This document shows positions 60,165 through 64,000 of a stretch of 64,000 nt of DNA, in pieces. Both the position numbers and the translations under genes were made by a program. The DNA comes from Streptomyces sp. SID8352 (GTDB lineage: Bacteria > Actinomycetota > Actinomycetes > Streptomycetales > Streptomycetaceae), in NCBI RefSeq assembly GCF_009862265.1, contig NZ_WWGX01000043.1, positions 285,712 through 349,711 of the forward strand, given 5' to 3'. Numbering within the stretch: position 1 is the first letter of the stretch; each line of letters opens with the position of its first letter. The notes beneath the pieces are model-generated. The model was given only the letters and a program-made list of their open reading frames with translations, was not told where the DNA came from and did not search any database.

Positions 60165-60192
60165 GCGGACGGCGGACGGCGGACGGCGGACG
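60165..60192. repeat. Tandem repeat of GCGGACG (4 copies)
   Basis: Four exact copies of the 7-bp unit GCGGACG in the ~400-bp gap (59969-60365) before the roadblock gene. Nothing else of note is in the gap, apart from an inverted repeat TCCCCCGG/CCGGGGGA just before the roadblock gene. Confidence 0.9.
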
Positions 60193-60365
60193 GTCCGGTG
60201 CCGTGGACGCCGTGGGGGACCGTCGCCCGCCATTCCCCGTCGGTCAACTTCCGCGCCGGAGTCCCATCCTCCTTGCTCGTGGGCCGGGTGTGGTGAAGGC
60301 TTGCGTACAGATCCCCCGGCCCGGGGGAGACGCCGCATACGGGGACAACAGGGGGAGACCGGAAG

Positions 60366-60779
60366 ATGGCGCACAACCAGGGACTCGGCTGGCTGCTGGA
60401 CGACCTGACGGAGCGCGTGGAACACGTGCGGCATGCCCTGGTCCTGTCCAACGACGGCCTGGTGACCGGGGCGAGCACCGGTCTGCGACGGGAGGACGCC
60501 GAGCATCTCGCCGCCGTCTCCTCCGGGCTGCACAGCCTCGCCAAGGGCTCGGGGCGTCACTTCGGGGCAGGCCGGGTACGGCAGACCATGGTCGAGTTCG
60601 ACGACGCCGTGCTGTTCGTCACCGCCGCCGGCACCGGCAGTTGCCTGTGCGTTCTCAGCGGTGCCGAGGCCGACTTCGGCCAGATCGCCTATGAGATGAC
60701 GCTGCTGGTGAACAGAGTCGGAGAGCACCTCGACGTGGACGCGCGACAGCCCGGAGGGATCTCTCCAACGGGCCTGTGA
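60366..60779 (+). CDS. Roadblock/LC7 domain protein (CvnB-like, orphan)
   Basis: A 137-residue roadblock/LC7 protein: LGWLLDDLTERVEHVRHALVLSNDGLVTGAS, AVSSGLHSLAKGSGRHF, MVEFDDAVLFVTAAGTGSCLCVL. In Streptomyces such proteins are usually the second member of conservons (histidine kinase-like CvnA, CvnB, DUF742 CvnC, GTPase CvnD). Here no kinase, DUF742 or GTPase gene is adjacent, so it is an orphan that may act on a GTPase encoded elsewhere. The start has GGAAG upstream. Confidence 0.9.
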   Translation: MAHNQGLGWLLDDLTERVEHVRHALVLSNDGLVTGASTGLRREDAEHLAAVSSGLHSLAKGSGRHFGAGRVRQTMVEFDDAVLFVTAAGTGSCLCVLSGAEADFGQIAYEMTLLVNRVGEHLDVDARQPGGISPTGL

Positions 60780-60913
60780 CCTGCGCCTTCGCTGTTCCTG
60801 CGGGATGGATTCAGAGTTTTCCACAGGCTCACCACGGATCTCGTGCCAGCCGCTACGGTCATTTCCTGGCGGGCGCAGTCGGCGCCGGCCGCCTACTCCA
60901 CGGGGAGAAGACC

Positions 60914-62023
60914 ATGCATGGAAACCTCGCCGCGCCCTGGATCACGACCGGCGCCAGGCCGAACACCCGCGCCCGCTCACCCTTCCCGGTCCGGCGTCGC
61001 GCGGCACGGGGTCCCGGAGCCGTGGCCGGTGGACCCGGCCCGGCCGCATCCCCACGCGACATCCCCGCGCCGCCCGACCACGGGGGCGGCGGTCCCGCCC
61101 TCACCGGCACCGAGGCGATCCGCCCGCGAGCAGGGGCGCGCGGACGCGCGGAACCGTACGACGGCGCCACCGCCGTCGGCACGGCGGAGGGCGCGGCCCT
61201 GATGCGGGTGGCGAAGGACCGCTTCACACGGCTCGCCCGGCTCGGCCTCCTGGTGCCCGTGGCCTTCTACGTCAACCGCTACCGGTCCGTCGTCTGGCTG
61301 TACTCGGCCACCGAGCTGCGCCGATTCGCCACTGACGAGTCCCACGCCCGGGTACTGAAGGGCTGCATGTCCGAAGGCCCGCGCGACCAGTTGGCGCGGG
61401 GACTCGACCTGCGTCCCCGCAACTGGCGGGGAAGGCATCTGGAGCGCCTGCTCCGCGAGGCCGGGCATCCGTGGGGGCGCGCGGCGGCCCTGGCCGCGTT
61501 CCTCGACCCCGCCGAGGTCACGGACATCGTGAGTGACCCGTACGAACAGGCCCATCTCCGCCGCTTCCTCCCACCCCCACCGCACCAGGGCGCGCCCGGG
61601 TCCGCCTCGGCGCGCATGGCCCGGGAGATCATGACGGCGGCGGACCCGGACGAGGTCGAACGGCTCCGGAGGGACCTGCGCCGCGCGGTGGACGCCGCGC
61701 GCGGTCGGCCCCCGGTACCGCGGCCCGGCCGCCCGGCCCTGCGGAAAGGGAGCACACCCCGCCGGACACTGGACGGCCACCGCTACTCGGCCCTCGATGC
61801 CCGAGCCGGGCTGCCCCCGGCGGCGCCGCGACCGAGCCGTGGGGCCCTCCACCCGGTGCCGGACACCCCCGCCCTCAACCTTGCTCCGGCTCCCGGCCCG
61901 GCTCCGGCGGTCGGTCGCGACCGAGGGGTCCGGGCGGTCGCGGACGCTGGGACACCCGTTCCGCCGAGGCCGCACGCACGGCTCCGCGCCTTGCTGGGAC
62001 GTCTGCGCCGTTCCCCCGCCTGA
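60914..62023 (+). CDS. DUF6397 family protein
   Basis: 369 residues. The conserved Streptomyces DUF6397 core lies at ~85-230: EPYDGATAVGTAEGAALMRV, AKDRFTRLARLGLLVPVAFY, NRYRSVVWLYSATELRRFA, GLDLRPRNWRGRHLERLLRE. It looks like a MerR- or HTH_17-like module (AKDRFTRLARLGLLVP) plus an unknown domain, with a low-complexity Pro/Arg C terminus. The ATG at 60914 is supported by GGGGAGAAG; the longer frame from 60776 overlaps the roadblock gene and lacks a ribosome site. Function unknown. Confidence 0.75.
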   Translation: MHGNLAAPWITTGARPNTRARSPFPVRRRAARGPGAVAGGPGPAASPRDIPAPPDHGGGGPALTGTEAIRPRAGARGRAEPYDGATAVGTAEGAALMRVAKDRFTRLARLGLLVPVAFYVNRYRSVVWLYSATELRRFATDESHARVLKGCMSEGPRDQLARGLDLRPRNWRGRHLERLLREAGHPWGRAAALAAFLDPAEVTDIVSDPYEQAHLRRFLPPPPHQGAPGSASARMAREIMTAADPDEVERLRRDLRRAVDAARGRPPVPRPGRPALRKGSTPRRTLDGHRYSALDARAGLPPAAPRPSRGALHPVPDTPALNLAPAPGPAPAVGRDRGVRAVADAGTPVPPRPHARLRALLGRLRRSPA

Positions 62024-62245
62024 TCCCGTCGTCGTCCACGGCGGCCTGGACGAGTCGGCGGAGGCCGGGAATCCCGGGGCCCTCGTCACCGCTCTGCGGC
62101 CCGTCCCCACGACGCCGGTGGTGTACGCCGAACTCCCGGGCGGACACCCCGTCTTCGGCCTCTTCCACTCCCTCCGCTTCCAGGCGCTGATCGACGGCAC
62201 GGGGGGCTTCGCCGCGTGGATGAGGGCGCCGGAGACGGAGAGCCG
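62013..62245 (+). pseudogene. C-terminal remnant of an alpha/beta hydrolase (esterase)
   Basis: In the frame overlapping the end of the DUF6397 gene, the sequence PPDPVVVHGGLDESAEAG, then TTPVVYAELPGGHPVFGL and HSLRFQALIDGTGGFAAW matches the C-terminal end of hormone-sensitive-lipase-type hydrolases (the acid residue in the HGxxD region, and the catalytic His region in ELPGxxHxFxLF). Here the expected His position reads Pro-Val-Phe, so even the fragment is damaged. The nucleophile-containing N-terminal part is absent. It is a decayed gene remnant. Confidence 0.65.
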
Positions 62246-62362
62246 GGAGGTGCGGCGGCGAGGTCGGCAGCCGGGACACGGGGGCACATCGCCGTGGCGT
62301 CCAAGCCCGCGGAGCGTCGCACGACGCGGCGCGGGTCCGTGGGCGACCCGTGGTCAGGAGGG

Positions 62363-63232
62363 TCAGCCCACCTTGCGGAACAGGCCCTCCTGCACGACGG
62401 ACACGATCAGCTCCCCTTCGAGGTTGAAGATGCGGCCGCGGGCCAGGCCGCGACCGCCCACCGCGATCGGCGACTCCTGGTCGTACAGGAACCACTCGTC
62501 CGCGCGGAAGGGCCGGTGGAACCACATGGCGTGGTCCAGCGACGCCATGTCGAAGCCGCGCGGGCCCCACAGGGGCTCCACGGGGATGCGTACGGCGTCG
62601 AGGAGGGTCATGTCGCTGGCGTAGGTCAGCGCGCAGGTGTGGACCAGTGGATCGTCCCCGAGCGGTCCGACCGCGCGCATCCACACCGCGCTGCGCGGTT
62701 CGGCGCCCGCGATCTCCTTGTGGCTCCAGCGCAGCCGGTCGACGTAGCGGATGTCGAAGGGCTGGCGCCGGGCCATCCGTTCCAGCTGCTCGGGCAGGGC
62801 GCCCAGGTGCTCCCGGATCTCGGTCGCGACCGTCGGCAGCGTGTCGGGGTGGGGGAAATCGCGGACGGGCGGGGCCTGGTGCTCGAAGCCGGCCTCCTCG
62901 GGCTTGTGGAAGGAGGCGGTGAGATTGAAGATCGTGCGGCCCTGCTGCACGGCTGTGACCCGGCGGGTCGTGAACGACCGCCCGTCCCGCACCCGTTCGA
63001 CCTGGTACACGATGGGCACGCCGGGCCGGCCGGGGCGCAGGAAGTACGCGTGCAGCGAGTGCACGGGACGGTCGCCCTCGGTGGTGCGTCCCGCGGCGAC
63101 CAGTGCCTGGCCGGCCACCTGGCCCCCGAACACCCGCTGCAGGGACTCCTCGGGGCTGCGGCCCCGGAAGATGTCGACCTCGATCCGCTCCAGGTCGAGC
63201 AGTGCCACCAGGCTCTCTGCCGGATTCGTCAT
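62363..63232 (-). CDS. tesB: Acyl-CoA thioesterase II
   Basis: A 289-residue double hot-dog thioesterase hydrolysing acyl-CoA to free acid and CoA. Visible: VFGGQVAGQALVAAGRTT, VHSLHAYFLRPGRPGVPIVY, TSFHKPEE-type segment (LTASFHKPEEAGF), and in the second half LTYASDMTLLDAVR with the catalytic Asp region, SLDHAMWFHRPFRADEWFLY and GLARGRIFNLEGELIVS. The ATG at 63232 is used. It lies 19 nt after the helicase stop in the same direction and may be co-transcribed with it. Confidence 0.93.
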   Translation of the reverse strand: MTNPAESLVALLDLERIEVDIFRGRSPEESLQRVFGGQVAGQALVAAGRTTEGDRPVHSLHAYFLRPGRPGVPIVYQVERVRDGRSFTTRRVTAVQQGRTIFNLTASFHKPEEAGFEHQAPPVRDFPHPDTLPTVATEIREHLGALPEQLERMARRQPFDIRYVDRLRWSHKEIAGAEPRSAVWMRAVGPLGDDPLVHTCALTYASDMTLLDAVRIPVEPLWGPRGFDMASLDHAMWFHRPFRADEWFLYDQESPIAVGGRGLARGRIFNLEGELIVSVVQEGLFRKVG

Positions 63233-63251
63233 GGGTGGAGTGCTCCCGTGC

Positions 63252-64000
63252 TCAGAGCTGGCCGACATCGGTGACCTTGACGACCGCCCGGCCCTCCGCG
63301 TCGGAGGCCGTGAGGTCGACCTCGGCGCTGATGCCCCAGTCGTGGTCGTCGTCGGGGTCGTCGAAGATCTGCCGCACCCGCCACAGGCCGTTGCGCGGCT
63401 CCTCCTCGATCACCAGAAGCTTGGGGCCGCGGGCGTCGGGGCCGGTGCCGAGTTCGTCGTACTCGTCCCAGTACTTGTCCATGGCCTCGCCCCAGGCGTC
63501 CGCGTCCCACCCGGCGTCGGCGTCCATCTCGCCCAGCTCCTCGACCCGGTCGAGGGCGGCGAGTTCGACCCGGCGGAACAGGGCGTTGCGGACGAGGACG
63601 CGGAAGGCGCGCGCGTTGGTGGTGACCGGGCGCACCTGATCGGCCTTCTCCCGCGCCTCTTCGGCGGTCATCTCCTCCGGGTTGGCGAGCTGTTCCCACT
63701 CGTCCAGCAGGCTGGAGTCGACCTGGCGCACCGTCTCGCCGAGCCACTCGATCAGGTCCTGGAGGTCCTCGGACTTCAGGTCGTCGGGGATGGTGTGGTC
63801 GAGCGCCTTGTAGGCGCCGGCGAGGTAGCGCAGCACGATGCCCTCGGTGCGGGCCAGCTCGTAGTGCGAGACCAGCTCCGTGAAGGTCATCGCGCGCTCG
63901 TACATGTCGCGGATGACCGACTTCGGCGACAGCGGGTGGTCGCCGACCCAGGGGTGGCTGCGGCGGTAGGTGTCGTAGGCGTGGAAGAGGAGTTCCTCCA
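63252..64000 (-). CDS. DEAD/DEAH-box helicase C-terminal region (DUF3516), partial
   Basis: The minus-strand frame is open to the window end: EELLFHAYDTYRRSHPWVGD, then MTFTELVSHYELARTEGIVLRYLAGAY. This is the C-terminal DUF3516 domain of a large actinobacterial Ski2-like helicase; it runs on to an acidic tail with EEEPRNGLWRVRQIFDDPDDDHDWGI and LTASDAEGRAVVKVTDVGQL. The ATPase part lies outside the window. Gene order (helicase then tesB) suggests an ordinary chromosomal region. Confidence 0.85.
   Translation of the reverse strand, partial: EELLFHAYDTYRRSHPWVGDHPLSPKSVIRDMYERAMTFTELVSHYELARTEGIVLRYLAGAYKALDHTIPDDLKSEDLQDLIEWLGETVRQVDSSLLDEWEQLANPEEMTAEEAREKADQVRPVTTNARAFRVLVRNALFRRVELAALDRVEELGEMDADAGWDADAWGEAMDKYWDEYDELGTGPDARGPKLLVIEEEPRNGLWRVRQIFDDPDDDHDWGISAEVDLTASDAEGRAVVKVTDVGQL

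Noticed and set aside
60805..60850. TTTTCCACAGG, resembling a DnaA-box-like sequence
   Set aside because: It is a single imperfect copy upstream of DUF6397 with no cluster of boxes and no dnaA/dnaN genes, so there is no case for an origin.

Overview
The window is high-GC actinobacterial DNA, almost certainly from a Streptomyces chromosome. Third codon positions are almost all G or C, starts are often GTG, genes overlap by ATGA or GTGA, long non-coding gaps are GC-rich, and there are Streptomyces-type genes (SWIM/SNF2 pair, orphan roadblock protein, DUF6397, DUF3516 helicase). No rRNA, tRNA, CRISPR array or insertion sequence was found. Coordinates and motifs were read by eye, without database searches.

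Region 1 (1-10.4 kb) looks like a C-nucleoside or indigoidine-type cluster, all on the minus strand below a divergent MarR gene. It holds a nitroreductase, a TrpF-fold protein without the catalytic Cys, a uracil phosphoribosyltransferase, an EamA exporter, a single-module NRPS (A-Ox-PCP-TE), a 4-oxalocrotonate-type tautomerase, a PsuG-type C-glycosidase, an Old Yellow Enzyme reductase and the C-terminal part of a PRPP synthetase. NRPS + PsuG + UPRT + transporter matches the published logic of minimycin biosynthesis, and NRPS + PsuG also matches showdomycin. The tautomerase, ene-reductase and TrpF-like protein, and the absence of the usual HAD/DUF4243 partner, suggest a variant product.

Region 2 (10.7-29.2 kb) is mostly housekeeping or catabolic: acetaldehyde dehydrogenase with a GAF regulator, a Tat-exported amidase, xylulokinase, a NUDIX hydrolase, the SWIM/SNF2 pair, and a permease-alcohol dehydrogenase-aldehyde dehydrogenase operon facing a TetR gene across a palindromic operator. 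Several gaps of 300-1000 bp carry only short tandem repeats or hairpins.

Region 3 (29.6-54.7 kb) is the most unusual part: a PUFA-synthase-like polyketide cluster. The core is AT-ACP, a 2100-residue ER-KS-KS0-KR-DH protein with a FabL-type enoyl reductase at its N terminus, a P450, a KR protein with a degenerate DH-like tail, and a second P450; the last four are joined by ATGA overlaps. A carotenoid-oxygenase-family enzyme follows on the same strand. Around the core are an aldehyde dehydrogenase, an SDR, two luciferase-like oxidoreductases, an acyl-CoA/AMP ligase, an MFS exporter and ArsR, LuxR and TetR regulators. A working model is iterative assembly of a polyene acyl chain, P450 oxidation, oxidative alkene cleavage and aldehyde oxidation. 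I do not recognise the product.

Region 4 (54.7-64 kb) is mixed. It has a two-gene unit whose proteins share an amyloid-signalling-like motif, a frameshifted HxlR gene, an MpaB/DUF2236 oxygenase, a methyltransferase, an orphan CvnB-like roadblock protein, DUF6397, a fragment of an alpha/beta hydrolase, a TesB thioesterase and the C-terminal end of a DUF3516 helicase.
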